The translations under genes and the position numbers were made by a program. Below are positions 1 through 11,639 of a stretch of DNA of 64,000 bases, one piece after another. The first letter of the stretch is position 1. The number at the start of each line of letters is the position of its first letter. The stretch is taken from positions 1,116,001 through 1,180,000 of the forward strand of contig JAMWBK010000003.1 of assembly GCA_029953675.1 (NCBI GenBank), written 5' to 3'. The notes beneath the pieces were generated by a model, which worked only from the letters and a program-made list of their open reading frames with translations, was not told where the DNA came from and searched no databases. Source of the stretch: Rhodosorus marinus. Taxonomy: Eukaryota; Rhodophyta; Stylonematophyceae; Stylonematales; Stylonemataceae.

Positions 1-204
1 ATGATCTTTCAAAACCTCGAATACACAGCGGAGGCTTACAAAAAACAAATCTCCCAAGACCTACTTATAGATGAGATTCACGTTGGAAAGAAGTTTCTTA
101 CCATCTCCAAGTTGAAGGTCAGTCGATATGCACATCGAACGGATCTCTACCTCCCACAATCTGGTGAAGTTACCGCATTGACATCACGTACAAACCCTAA
201 GTAG
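1..204 (+). CDS. Possible 3' end of a gene, unrecognised
   Basis: An open frame runs from the window edge to a stop at 202-204 and encodes about 67 residues, with a segment (SQDLLIDEIHVGKKFLTISK) of ordinary protein composition. It could be the last exon of a gene that begins outside the window, or a chance open frame. No family was recognised and there is no homology-like motif, so this is only a candidate. Confidence 0.15.
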   Translation: MIFQNLEYTAEAYKKQISQDLLIDEIHVGKKFLTISKLKVSRYAHRTDLYLPQSGEVTALTSRTNPK

Positions 205-1980
205 CCATTTTGAGCCATGGAGAAATTTAGTTCAATAGACAATCAACCATTTCAGTACATGTTCATCCAATCATAATATTTGGGAGAATAATACAACCAA
301 TCGAGAAACGTATCGAAGTCAGTACCAATCATTAACGATTCAAGTTCGAACCGTCTCCAATCACTTTGGGGAGCTTACACTCTGTATAATAATATTTACC
401 GGGGGGGTTATTATTCTTGGCAAGTTACTGAAGAAGATTAACGTCAACAAATAATTGCTCTGATATTTTGCATTGCAAGTGATTGTTAACCCCTTAATTT
501 AATTTTGTGTGTTCATCAAAAATCTACTTTTTCAGAAAAACGAGCGTTCGGAGGTGGCAAACGTAGAGAAATGTTTTTGTATTCATGGGCACAGACGGAC
601 GATATCTAAATTTTGATTGGAGAATTTATGCAGGTCAATCATTGATAAATGGATAAAATAGAAGTTTGCTTCGTTTTAATTGGATGGTCAACGGTAGTCG
701 TACGACAAGTTGTTGTCGTTCGGGATCTACTCTAACTTTTTATTGTTTTTTGTTCCATATTTCAATATTGCCAAATATCGCTTGCGATACCGCTTTCAGG
801 TGGAGGATTAGTCTCGTGGGTGAGCCGGAGCCCAATGTGGTTTCCGATGTTGTGTAGGTAATAGTCGAACCTCTGAACACCAGGATCCATCTTGCTTTGT
901 GTTCACTGTTTCTTGCGGAACTTTGGCTGCCTCGATGCCCTGTGACAGGTCTGCCCTGGTATATTGGGCATGAGGTCTGGAACCCAGCAAGCTCTTGTTT
1001 TGAATTGCTGTTTTGGCTCCGGGGGTTCTGCAAGCTCGAGCTAGGTAGTGTTTTCCGGTCGACGCGGCTTGCCAGGTAGAGAAACTATTAGCTGACAAAA
1101 TCTGGTTCGCTATCGCCTCGAATTCGAATCATCCGGCTGCACCATGGCATACTGCCGAGATAGACTCGTTTTAGTACTATACAGGAGTCGTATAACTTTC
1201 CACCTCTCGCGGCTTGATGCATCTCTACAAGGTACCGCCCTCTTGCTTTTTTGAGAAATTTAGAACAACAGCGCCGGAAGAATCCTTTCATATCATTTGA
1301 TTGGCGTCACGAGATGCCTAGCCGTCGCCCGTCCCTCGCGGAATAGGTTCAGGACGGTACCGATCTACTTTCAACCAATCCACCAGTCCAATTCCTTCGA
1401 TTCCGCTCTCGACTGGGCCATTTCTCAAAGCTGCATGCGGAGGCGGGAAGCGGCCCAGGGGACCTTGGACCGCTTCTGGTTCTCACTCCTCAGACTCTGG
1501 TCTAATTCAAAAGAAATACACACTTAACGGGCTGTTTGGTCGTGAAGAACCCCCAAGGGTCTTTCATGTCTACTTGTCGCACAGGGCCTCATTCAAACGC
1601 GGCAATGCTTTGCAGTTTCCCCTGAGCCGTTCTGATGGTGCACTTTCACATTCTGCTGTAAAATACTACTTTCTGGCCCAGATGACCAAAAGTCCCTCAG
1701 GCAAAAGGGAATGAAGAGCCCGTCGTGTTGAGTTTGTCGCTGTTCAGGTGTTTCCAGAGAAATCTTGACGCCGAATGCCGTAGCTGAGGCCGGCAGTGAT
1801 CCTTCCCCATAAATTGCCTCGCCTGGTCGGCAAGCTAGAACCTGAGATCTCCCGAGCGCAGAAGAAAGGAGCTCTCGCAAAGGGCGTGGTACCCAAGCCG
1901 GAAATGAATTTCATCCTGGCCACGCAGGTAACTCTCAGGTCCTGTACGAGTTGTCTTTTTTTTCCCGAAACCTGAAGAGG

Positions 1981-2040
1981 ACCTGAAGAGGAATATGAAA
2001 CTAACGAACCTGAAGCTACTGAACCCAACAATCTACAGAA
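1981..2040. repeat. Direct repeat, copy A
   Basis: This segment is nearly identical to 2313-2377. The shared part contains gaggaatatgaaactaacga; the copies differ by a G/A change and by a 5-nt indel near the 3' end. In one frame both copies read as acidic sequence (EEEYETNEP), like the linker between integrase and reverse transcriptase in copia-type elements, but no retroelement domain is visible around them. Confidence 0.6.
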
Positions 2041-2312
2041 CACATCTCCGCATGGCGGCAGGCCATCGATTGCTTCATCATCATCATTGCTTCCGCGAAG
2101 ACATCCGGAACTGGTTGCCGAGCTTCTGACTTAAGACGTTTCAGCGGGAACTGCGGGGGCCGTCCTCATCAGGCCGTAGGCAAAGCTATGAGGGGGTTAA
2201 AGCAGTGCTGAAAATCCACCTAGATTTTGTTTGTATAGAATTTACATAAGAATAGCCATTAGAGTTGTTACAACAGGCCGTCCTCGTCGTGAAGTGACGA
2301 GCCGTAAGAGGG

Positions 2313-2377
2313 ATCTGAAGAGGAATATGAAACTAACGAACCTGGAGCTACTGAACCATATACCGACAATCTACAGA
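2313..2377. repeat. Direct repeat, copy B
   Basis: Second copy of the duplicated segment, about 330 bp downstream of copy A in the same orientation. Short related stretches (ggccgtcctc) also occur at about 2158 and 2277, upstream of the core. This suggests a longer, decayed duplication rather than a chance match. Confidence 0.6.
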
Positions 2378-3184
2378 AGCCTTTTCTTCTGGTCCAAGTA
2401 GAATCTCCTTTGTCCTTGGGAGAAAAGCAAAAGTTGCTCGATGTACCACAGTTGTTCAGGTAACCGGACGATTCTTTCTACCACCCCCACTCCACCCAAA
2501 ATTCATTAAAATTAATTTCTAACTGTCCCATACAAGTGAAAATCCGATCCAGAGAAGATGTCCCAACTGTCCCGTCAAGACAAGCGCATGAGAAATCCCC
2601 TTGACAGGTTGTACCCTGTCCATTTTTAGTGTCAGGGACTTTCTACCTTTAGTGCCAGTGTTCCTATTTTTAGTCTCCGAGAGTTTCTACTTCAAACTCA
2701 GTGGGGCGTAGTTTACAGTAACCGTGAATATAAGACCAAGCTCTGCTAGATCTGGGAGGGAGGTTTGAGTGGAGACCAGTTGGTTCGAAAGTTACTAACA
2801 AGATGCCCAAAAATTTCTTTTCCTTTCATCCCCATGTTCTTGCGAGTTTCGGGCAGCACTCCGGCGCGGTGGTTCTTCGTTTTGTTTTAATTTTTTCTTG
2901 CGCACGCGGATGCGTACCTCGAAAGGTTCAATTATACTAAAAAAAAGCTTGGTGGTGTCCATATTTTTTTGAATTCCAGCTCGAATTCAGTATATTTTTG
3001 TGATTCTAATTTAGTAGAATTATCCTTAACTAGGGATCGACAAGGATGTCGTGCGCCAAACGACGAAGTGCCAAGCCTCCAAACCGGCCAGAGCTGATTC
3101 CCGGGAAAACCAGGCAGTGATGTAGGTCACTCGCAACCCTGTCAAGTCGGGTCCAAAATTGAACGGATTAGCGAAGGCACTTGT

Positions 3185-3508
3185 TCATGTTACCCTGGAC
3201 TGAATCACTGAGGCACGCAAGACCACGTCGGTCAGAAGCGGCTTCCCGATTTTTTGCTCTGAAAGTTGCCAGGTTGAGCTTGGAACAGTCTCTCGGAGAT
3301 AGAACGAGAGCTGGCCTTCGGTACGGGCCTGGAGCACTATCCAGTTGCCCCCCTGTGGTAGTATTGAGATATTTCTCTGAAATATTCTCGTTGTGTATAG
3401 ATCGTTTAGCACCAGATTTTGACAAGCGATTCGGATCAAGTCTGTGTCGTCTTGAATTTCAAACTCCAGGACTGAATAGTTTTCCAGGATTTCAGTGAAT
3501 ACGGTCAT
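3185..3508 (-). CDS. Isolated open frame, doubtful
   Basis: An ATG-initiated reverse frame encodes 107 residues of fairly normal composition (starts MTVFTEILENYSVLEFEI). It has no recognised domain, no neighbouring exons and no supporting context, and it lies in a gene-poor region with repeat debris. It could be a fragment of an old gene or transposon, or chance. Confidence 0.15.
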   Translation of the reverse strand: MTVFTEILENYSVLEFEIQDDTDLIRIACQNLVLNDLYTTRIFQRNISILPQGGNWIVLQARTEGQLSFYLRETVPSSTWQLSEQKIGKPLLTDVVLRASVIQSRVT

Positions 3509-5320
3509 TCAACATCATAGTGCTCTAGGTTGCCATGAGGAACCATCGCCGATGGATTTCTGATCGGATACGAACATGCGCCGGGTCGTTCACCCTCCAC
3601 TAGGCAACAGAAAAGAGATCTATCCTTTGGCCGCTCGGAGTAAAACGTGAACAGCTTCGGGGCTTTTTGGTAAGGGAGTGAACGGATTCAGGCATACAGG
3701 CTCGGCGGCCAGGAGCAAGAGCGAAATTAGGAGTCACACTCGTGCAGATTCTCTCATCAGGTGTAACTATTCTGATTAGCGCGTATCCAACCCCGGACCG
3801 CGACTTTTGAACCAGCTTGCCGGAAGCAGATCTCCGTCCTTCTCGGGATCTGCCGCGAACGGCGGGGAGTTTGCGAGAGTTTGCAGTATGACATTATTGA
3901 TCGAACCCGCTGTCCTCTAAAGTACATGATGATGGACTTGGCCATCATCACCAAGTACTAAACCAGGTTCGCACATGACTCGCACACGTCTAGCTCGAGC
4001 AAACTCTCAAATGCTCAGAACGGCTCCCCAAGTTTAGTACGAGCTTTCAGAAAAAAAGAAAAAAAGCTTCAACTCCCCGCTTGAAATCCATAATAAGGAT
4101 ACAGAGTTGCAAAGTAGAGCATAATCCCTGCTCCGGATTCCCCAAAACTAGCCCCCCCGCACTGCCAGAGTGTGGCAGCTAACTATGTTCCACCCATCCC
4201 ACAACGGCGGTCCATTATCAATCAGCGGAAAAAAAATTTCCCTCATTAAAAAAATCATCCAAAAACAGCACCAGAAAAACAGTAAACTCTTCAAAAGAAG
4301 AACCAAACTTCCGTTCAAATTCATATGTTCTCAAATATCCAAAATAAAAAAGCGAAACCCACCAAAAATGAATTTAATTGCCATTTATTATTTCTTCTAC
4401 ATAGCATCCAATTACCATTCGTTTTTATCCTTGAGAACGGCACTTTCTCCCACGTTAACTGGCCTCCATTGATTTTCCTTAAAATAGGAAAATATCCTAA
4501 CATATGATCCTCTAAGCGCCTCTCCCGCTTTCAACAAAAAATTACAGATTCCTTACATTGGAAATAAATATTCCTTGATCAGTGAAGAACCCCCCCTTGC
4601 AAAAACCACAAAAAAAACAATTCTGCGCGATCCAGACATATCCTTCACCCCTCTACTTCTTGTTTACCATGAATCCAAATTCATCAAAACCAGCTCTAAA
4701 TTTCAAAGTTTAGCTTCAGGTTATGCAAATTACTATACCACCATGGTGACTATTGAGATTTTTTTTTTGTTCACAGTAAAAGTCTTGATTACGGGTCCTC
4801 GAAAAACCGATAAAGACCAGATCGGTGGTGGTGGTCAGTTACAACTGGGGTTATTATTTCGTTCTTCTGTGGTCATTGTTAAGCCCTTTCTGGGGGTTCC
4901 ATTTCCACTTTTTCTTTTTTCTTTTTGTAGAATGTTTTGTGGTTTACTTTGGATCTTTTCAATTTATGTTATTAAAAAAAAGGGGGTTGTGTCCGGTTGG
5001 GTAGACAAGGATGAGGGGGGTTTGGGTTGTGGTTATGTTTTTGTTTTTGTTTTTGAAAGGGATTTTGGATTGTTAGATTGGCTAAGGGGTGGATGAGTTA
5101 TAGGAATTGGTCGGGGGAAAAGGGGGTGGGAGTTCTGATGATTGGTATGAGGGAGAAGATAGTTTGGTCGGTAGAACGCTGGAAAGGGTGTGGGGGTATA
5201 TGGCAATCGGTAGAGTTTGAGACTTGTAGGAATGAACAAGGATTGAGAAATATGGTGAAAGGATGACATGAGGAGAGATTTGAGCTGATCGTTTGTGGGT
5301 TTGGTAGAGTTTGAGGGGAG

Positions 5321-6572
5321 ATGGATCTGTTAGGATTCGTCGCGAGAGTCAATGGTGTGACCAATGACTTGGCGTTGAATTTCATAAATGACTTTGTGAT
5401 TGAGAAATGCGTTCTCGGGAAGGCACATCCAGTGCCGTTGGATGAAGCGGGAGAGTTGAGATTGTGGGTGGTGACCTGGATGTTCGTTTACTTCGGGACA
5501 TTGGTCTTGTATTTTCTAGCAGCAGGGTTTCATTACCTGCTATTTTTCGTGCTCTTCAAAGAGAGGTAGGCTGTCAGACTCTGCTGCTGGTCTGGACTCC
5601 CACCCCCAGATCATTACGACTGTTGGCTCATCTGCTGCGTGTGTTTTGTCCATTTGAATGATGTTAGTTATATTCCTGACTATAAACCCAACTACAAGGA
5701 GATGTGGAGAGAAGTCAGGTTCAGTGTGACGAGTTTGGTGACAATGTCAGCGATGGTAACACCAAGTGAAGTACTTGTACATAAGGTGAGTTGGGAGTGC
5801 TGGTTATGAATCGTCTTGTCAGGAACAATCTGTTTACCAGTGTTGCTCTTGCCCTCAAACATTTAGGGGTTCACGAAACTGTATGAAAATGTTGATGAAT
5901 ACGGGTTAGCATACTTCCTTTTGTCACCGATTTTGTTCCTGTTGTTTTCGGACTTCATCATTTATTGGGTGCATCGATTCCTGCACCACCGGCTTATCTA
6001 CAAGTACATCCACAAGCCCCATCATTCCTTCGTGCATACGACGCCATTCGCGGCGTTCGCATTCCACCCTCTGGATGGATACATGCAGGTATCATATCAA
6101 TGAATACTAAGCATCACGTCTACCTGCCTACTCGGTACTGAACTTCATCCATCGCCGCTCTTTGTCTTGCGTCCAGGGAGTTGCGTACCATATTTTTGTC
6201 TACTTCATTCCTTTTCACACTTTCATGCACTTGGCCTCGCTTGGAATTGTCGGCTTGTGGACGATTAATATTCACGATAGAGTGGATATGGGTATCCCGC
6301 TGATCAACGGTGCGGGACATCATCGAGTGCATCATTTGACGTTCAACCACAATTATGGCCAATACTTTATTATCTTCGACTGGTAAGTCGGAAATCGTTC
6401 CGTGAGCGTCCTGTTACTGTCCCGACAAACGGATGCACTGGCTGATCTTAGCTCTGGTGTAAATTCTTTTGTTCCCAGGCTCTTTGGCACCATGAGAGAC
6501 CCAAAGAAATGGGGCAACTTGATGGAGTCAGAGGAGTCCGTTTACGGAGATGATGCCAAAAAGATTGGCTGA
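5321..6572 (+). CDS. C-5 sterol desaturase (fatty acid hydroxylase superfamily)
   Basis: Encodes a predicted 294-residue membrane di-iron enzyme of the ERG3/STE1 type, which introduces the C-5 double bond into sterols in the endoplasmic reticulum. Five exons join in phase: 5321-5565, 5668-5785, 5867-6088, 6177-6382 and 6479-6572. The three histidine clusters of the superfamily are present in order: HRFLHH, HKPHH and HHRVHH, the last followed by LTFNHNYGQY, which is characteristic of C-5 sterol desaturases. Hydrophobic segments lie near residues 45-75 and before the first His box, and the length fits the family (about 270-370). The start is the first ATG after a G/T-rich leader. The C-4 sterol methyl oxidase branch is the main alternative; the third box and the FGTMRDP tail favour C-5 desaturase. 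Confidence 0.9.
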
Positions 6573-7016
6573 AGTTTGCTTGAAGGTTTTGCGTACCTCT
6601 TCTTTTTTGTGCACTCGAGTTTTACTCTGCGTGCCAGTTTTTTTTTGTCGTTCCGTGGGGGTTAGAAGAGTTGTTGTGTACGGCTCTTTGGGGCCAGGTA
6701 ACCGACTGGACGTTTACTTTTTCGTCGTCGTCTCGTGTTTCCGAAGTTGTAGACTAGTCACGTTAAACTGTGCTTTTACAGAAGCGCGAAAAAAATTTCT
6801 AGCAAGTCGGAGGAAAACCGCGTCCTCGGATTTACCTCCTGTGGAGGAAACAGCTCCGTCCGCAAAGGTTCCGCTCACGCTCGCGAGCGGACACACGCGA
6901 GGGATCGCTTTAAATAGATCAGCGAATGCAAAGCCTTCCGCTCGTTCACGTAGTTTGGTGCTGACGATTGTTGAGCGGGAATCTGATCTTGCGTGGGCAG
7001 AGTAGAGGCCGATTTG
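6573..7016. other. Intergenic, 444 bp
   Basis: Spacer between the sterol desaturase stop and the methyltransferase start. The first half is T/G-rich. It contains open frames on both strands (about 6550-7005 forward, 6714-7040 reverse) but no recognisable protein sequence or plausible exon. Confidence 0.5.
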
Positions 7017-7881
7017 ATGTTCAGGATGAACGAAGGCCAACTATTTGCTCCGGAGTTGTTCGAGTCGGAAGAGGATAAGGAAGAAGAGCGTGTTTTCAAT
7101 ATCCATGGCATACAGGTTAGAATATTTGCGTGCCCCGATCACATGCAGATGACTGCTTCCGGCGCGTACAGAAGAGTGTGGCCCTCTTCCGTCGCGCTCG
7201 CGGAGTTTGTCCTATCGAAGGTTGGTTCACAAATCCGTAGCCAGAGTCGTCTCCGAGAATCTCAAATCAGTTTTGTCCGCATGCTTTTCGCAACAGGATC
7301 TTGATTGGTTCGGTGACTCATCGATTGCCAAGGATACAGTTATTGAACTAGGTGCCGGGGCCGGCCTCTGCGGTATTAGCTTGGCAGCATCTTTGAGGTA
7401 CAAGGAGGTATGGGCCACACCCACTCTAGGGGTTGAATCTTACTCAACATCGACACGAATTTCATCCACCGCGTTGACGTAGGTTATTCTAACAGACATT
7501 GATCGGGACGTTCTGAGGCTCCTTCGCCTCAACGTGCAGTTATACAAGGACACAGCTTCGGTAGAGGATCTATCATGGCAGGACATAAACAAGTCACATT
7601 TGCTTGCAGAAAAAAATGCTCACCTTCTTCTAGGTGCGGACGTCACCTATGATCAAAGCGCAATTCCGGCACTAGTCAAGTGCGGGGCAACATTGCTCCC
7701 AAGAGGTGGAGCGTTTCTGCTTGCTCTCTCGTTTCCTCGCTTTGCTGACCGCGTTGCGCAGGTCGAGGAACATGCCGCGCTTCATGGCTTTGTCGTACAG
7801 GAGATGCAGTGCGAGAAAGAGGTAACAATACTGCGGCTATCATGGCAGAAGGTTGGAGGTGAAACAGATCCTTTTTCGTAG
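7017..7881 (+). CDS. METTL21-like protein lysine methyltransferase (family 16)
   Basis: Predicted 237-residue S-adenosylmethionine-dependent methyltransferase from three exons joined in phase: 7017-7220, 7297-7407 and 7483-7881. It shows the family order: VWPSSVALAEF upstream, the SAM-binding motif I VIELGAGAGLCGI, an acidic post-I loop (VILTDID) and the motif GADVTYD, equivalent to the (D/E)xx(Y/F) active-site motif of METTL21/METTL18-type lysine methyltransferases. These enzymes modify chaperones, elongation factors or other abundant proteins; the substrate cannot be read from sequence. The start is the first ATG of the frame; a second ATG lies three codons later. It sits between the desaturase and a coiled-coil gene with no functional link. 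Confidence 0.85.
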
Positions 7882-8526
7882 CTGTACTACGATGAAATCA
7901 ATATTATTTCGTCGATCGGTAAAATCATCGCATAAGCAATCTCCTTTGGCGTCGATTTGGCCTGGAAACTCCATGTGCAAAGTTCGCAAGCTAGAGTGTT
8001 TATTCAAGGCGATGGAGTAAGACGAATTACGGCCTATTTTACCAGACCATGATGAACCGATCCTTTACCCAGTCATTTGCCCGGGGATCGAGCTGCCCGC
8101 AAACTTGAGACAAAGAGGAAGACAAGAGGACAGATTTCGCGGTTGTCCAGGAAGCTAGTTGCTTTAAGAGCTGTTGAATGCAGCTTGCCTCACGTAGGTT
8201 CCTTGGTAGTTAGCTGTATGGACGCCCTATAAATAAAACGAACAAGCTCCTTCCAGATTATTGTGCTTCAGGACTATTTCAATCATTTTCGGTAAAAGAC
8301 TGAATGCAGTCTTTTAGATTTTTTTTTAAAGTTTGAATTTTTAACGGCGAAAAATGTCAACTGCGTGAAGAAGGGCAAGGTCTGATGACGCTTTGGAAAA
8401 GACCTTCAGGCTGTGCTGAAGTAGTCTAGACTTCTGTGCTTAGCAACTAATCCGGGGCCAAGCGTTTAGAAAAGCGTTTGAAGGCCGGTATTGGACGCCC
8501 CTTCGCCGAGGATACGTGGAAGAAAA
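7882..8526. other. Intergenic, 645 bp, with hairpin
   Basis: Non-coding spacer. It holds a perfect 10-bp inverted repeat with a 4-nt loop at 8293-8316, followed by a T-run. Otherwise nothing recognisable was seen. Confidence 0.5.
8293..8316. repeat. Perfect 10-bp hairpin
   Basis: The arms taaaagactg (8293-8302) and cagtctttta (8307-8316) are exact reverse complements around an aatg loop. A run of about nine T follows. It resembles a bacterial intrinsic terminator, but the genes around it are eukaryotic, so that role is not implied. Confidence 0.75.
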
Positions 8527-9567
8527 ATGGCAGTGACATCTGCTCTCCTCGGCCTTGATTCGATTCGAGCGGATTTGAAGGAGCTCGGCTATCATCACAG
8601 CGCGGCTGTCGAGGAGGAAGACATAATTACTGCTACAGAGAGGCGACTTGAAGTCATTAAATGGCTGCTGGACAGGTTCGTAGAGAGCAGGAATCATGCC
8701 CACCTGATCGACGCTGACGACGATCTGGAAACCTCTGATTTGCAGGTTCTCTGAAGGGAGTGGTGAAGATTTCAGCATCGCCCACGGCGTGAATGGTCTT
8801 AGCAAAGCCTTGATAAGGTTAGGAATTAGTCTTGATCAAAATTCCGCACAGGAAATGCTGAAGCCGTCCGTGAGCCACCCAACGAGTAAGTCTGCCGGAC
8901 TGCTGAGGAACTTAATTGACGTAGCTATGTCCGTCATCATACCCGTTGATCTCAACTCTGTGCTTCATTTGTCGAGCCTCATCATCAAAAGCTCTGAGGA
9001 CTCTCCCAAAACGCATCATATTGCGAAAACTGATGTTGCCAAGGAGATGGAAAATACGCTGGACGGTGTTCTTGAGAGACGGCGGGAACTGGAAGAAAAG
9101 GTGGCCAGCATCGTCTTGGTTGAAAACAGCCGTAAAGAATCCAATTTAGAGGTAAGTCGCTCTGAGTGTTAGCTGAGCAGGCAGAGGTCGAAGCTCAAGC
9201 CGTCAGGGGTTTTACGTTTTCGCATTTCCAGGTCGCAAATATTGACGAGATTGGAGCATCGGTTGCTGAAGCACAGAAAGACTGTCAGAGCTTTCGAGAG
9301 GTCGTCGAGAGGGTGCTGGAAATCGATCGCCGATGGATGTGCCCTCGTGAAGAAGCAGGCTGGAGAGAACGAATATCCGAATGCACTGCTGCCGAGGAGA
9401 GTGTTCACAAGTTTAGCACCGACGTAATCAGCATTGTATCGAGCAAAGACCAGATCGCTGACTTGTCGCGATCGATTACAAGTTATCGGCTTGAGCTGAA
9501 TCCAGTGGTTACTGAGAGTCTTTCAGAGCTCTCGGCCGCCAACGCTGTGTTGGAGAGCATTAATTAG
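8527..9567 (+). CDS. Coiled-coil protein, possibly augmin subunit 7 (HAUS7/AUG7)
   Basis: Three exons join in phase (8527-8675, 8746-9151, 9232-9567) to give 296 residues. The N-terminal 90 residues are helical and contain a block (ATERRLEVIKWLLDRF) like the MERYALLEWLFFRL region of plant augmin subunit 7. This is followed by LIRLGISLD and LLRNLIDVA, which match the order of conserved blocks there. The rest (from about residue 140) is a predicted coiled coil rich in Glu, Ala and Ser. Augmin recruits gamma-tubulin to existing spindle microtubules. The match is by remembered pattern only; another helical cytoskeletal or kinetochore protein of similar size is possible. Confidence 0.6.
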
Positions 9568-10731
9568 AACCAATTTGGCGTTGCATAAGGAAAAGACGCC
9601 ACAGCGAGGAATGGTTTATTTTGAAAGGGTACTGTTTTATCTACCTCACACACACCTCAACTATCAAGATGACAAGTCAGTGCTTCCCAGGTAGGCCAAT
9701 GCGTGATCAGATCTGCAAGCCGCGCAAGTACCCGGTCCAGAAAGGTTCGAAGGTTTCTGCAAGCCCGCGCAAGTTGCTTAGTACACCCAAAACAAGAGCA
9801 TTCGTACAATTTCGTACAAACAACATTATGCCCCTACCCTTCTACATTTAGCCTTAGATTGTAATTCATAATAAATATTCCATCTAGTCCTTATAAATTT
9901 CATCCAATGCCTCCCTTAACCCGCTCAACCTCTGTAGTTATTTTAGAATTTTAGGTATCCCGCCGGTGACGTTATACGTGGGGCCTAGTTGGAAGCGCAA
10001 AACATTGAGCATAAACGATCAAAAATAAGCTAAACTCTATTTTTGCAATCACTCCCCCCCCCTACACATCCGACCATCTCATCTCACGCCGACATCGACC
10101 AGGAAGACATTAAACTAATTTCTCATCAAGGGGTTATGGTCCGGTCTAATAATTAATCTTGAATCAACAATAAACAAAACAAAAACAAAATAGTTCTTAC
10201 TTCGCGAAGTACGAGAAAACGAAAACACCTCGGACCAAAAAAAACCTTCCCCCGAACAACCCCACCCTCTAGTTATTACTAAAACCCTATCCTCCGGAAA
10301 AACTAAAAACGGTTCAAGGCATCCTTAGATATCTATAGGGGAAGTAAAAACTATTCCAGTATTCCAATATATGCTATTTATTATTTTTAAAATATTAGAA
10401 ACGGAATTTCCAAGACGTTTGCATAGGGTGGGGAGATGGATTTGTATGCCTTCATTGGGTTGGGGTTTTCAGGGGGGGTTTGGGACGATGCTCTTGTGGC
10501 TTTTTCTTTTGAGATTGTGGATGGGATTGTGCTCGAGATGGAAAGTGTGAGTTGGTGGTTGGGGAGCCGGAGGAGTGAGGGGGAGGGCAGGAGGAGTGGA
10601 ATATTGAAGGAATTGGAGAGGAGAGCGTAGGAGCGAGAGTTTGGTGGCTTGGGTAGTCGAGGATTGGATTGAAGAGGAGTATTTTTTTTTGTTTTTGGGG
10701 GGGGGGGGCGGGGTTAGGTTGTGGATTAGCC
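9568..10731. other. Intergenic, 1.2 kb, with compositional switch
   Basis: No gene seen. From about 9890 to 10300 the plus strand is C/A-rich, with a run of nine C near 10060 and the 14-bp palindrome tacttcgcgaagta near 10199. From about 10420 to the L17 start it is strongly G/T-rich and nearly C-free, ending in a run of G near 10700. The second half is probably the promoter and leader of the L17 gene. Confidence 0.6.
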
Positions 10732-11639
10732 ATGGCGTTTGTGAGTGGATGTGGAGGTCTTGGGGTGCCTGGTGGGAGGGCTGCGGTATGTTCTCGGGAG
10801 ACGAGCTTTGGAGGACAGGCAGTGGTTGCTGTTCCGGTTGGTCAGAGGGCTCAGATGCCCGTGGCGCCTGTGTTGCCGACGATGCCGACTATTGAGGCAA
10901 TGGTGAGTTCTCCCGGCTTTTTTTTTTTTGGCTTTGGTCTGTTGTGTGCTGTGTGAGGGCTTTTTGAGTGAGAAACTTTGGTTGTTTTGGTCAAAGTTGT
11001 GCGGGATGAGAACAATGGCTCTTGCCGGAAAGCGCATTCAGCTTGGTTGCGGGTTCGGAAGGCCCCGCTCAGCGCGTCGTGTGAGCGCAGGGGTTGAATC
11101 CAAGCTTGATTCCTTGTCCTGAGCGTCGTATGGGTGCAAGAGTGGATCTTTTTTTTGGTGCCCCTGCTGGTATTCTGTTGGCTAACAATGTTTCCCTTTT
11201 TGTTTGTGTGTGTATGCAGCGTCACAGAAAGAGGGGACGCAAGCTGAACAAGCCTGCCGACCAGCGCAAGGCTTTGCTGAGAGCTCTTACGACGGAGCTG
11301 ATCCGACACGGGCGTATTTCGTCAACTCTCGCTAGGTGCAAGGAAGTCCGTCGATGTGCTGACCACATGATTCAGCTTTCCAAGGATGGATCTTTGCATG
11401 CTAGAAGACAAGCTATGGGGTTAGTTGCTCTTCGTCCGGACTATTACGTCGTTTTACATTTTAACTCACCGGAACACGTTTCTTGTTATAGATTCATTTA
11501 CGATAAGCAGCTTGTGCACGCTCTGTTCGAGCAGGGAGCGGAGAGGTACAGGGAAAGGCAAGGTGGATACACACGTGTACTCCGCACCATGCCTCGAAAG
11601 GGAGATAATGCGGAGATGGGTATTATCGAGCTGGTTTAG
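10732..11639 (+). CDS. Ribosomal protein bL17, nuclear-encoded, organellar (probably plastid)
   Basis: Three exons join in phase (10732-10902, 11220-11419, 11492-11639) to give 172 residues. Residues 58 onward are a complete bacterial-type L17 ([20 protein letters not shown], then [11 protein letters not shown], and C-terminal [14 protein letters not shown]), a large-subunit protein near the peptide exit tunnel. The first exon encodes a 57-residue leader poor in acidic residues and rich in Ala, Gly, Val and Arg, consistent with an organelle transit peptide. Plastid is favoured by the Tic22-like gene in the window, but a mitochondrial destination is not excluded. Intron 1 (317 nt) separates the leader from the mature protein exactly at the ancestral start methionine. 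The ATG follows a G-rich leader. Confidence 0.9.

Larger units (their letters stand above)
205..5320. other. Gene-poor region, 5.1 kb
   Basis: No convincing gene was seen here. The stretch holds a duplicated segment of about 60 bp (1981-2040 and 2313-2377) that may be retroelement debris, and one isolated reverse frame at 3185-3508. From about 4140 to 4700 the plus strand is rich in C and A; from about 4860 to 5320 it becomes rich in G and T. That switch immediately precedes the sterol desaturase gene and probably marks its promoter and leader. Confidence 0.6.

Noticed and set aside
4575-5385. Frames on both strands before the sterol desaturase
   Set aside because: They result from biased C/A and G/T composition; the forward frame is Gly/Val/Phe-rich without motifs, and the reverse is Pro/Ser/Asn-rich.
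8293-8330. Bacterial rho-independent terminator
   Set aside because: The hairpin plus T-run looks like one, but all flanking genes are spliced eukaryotic genes.
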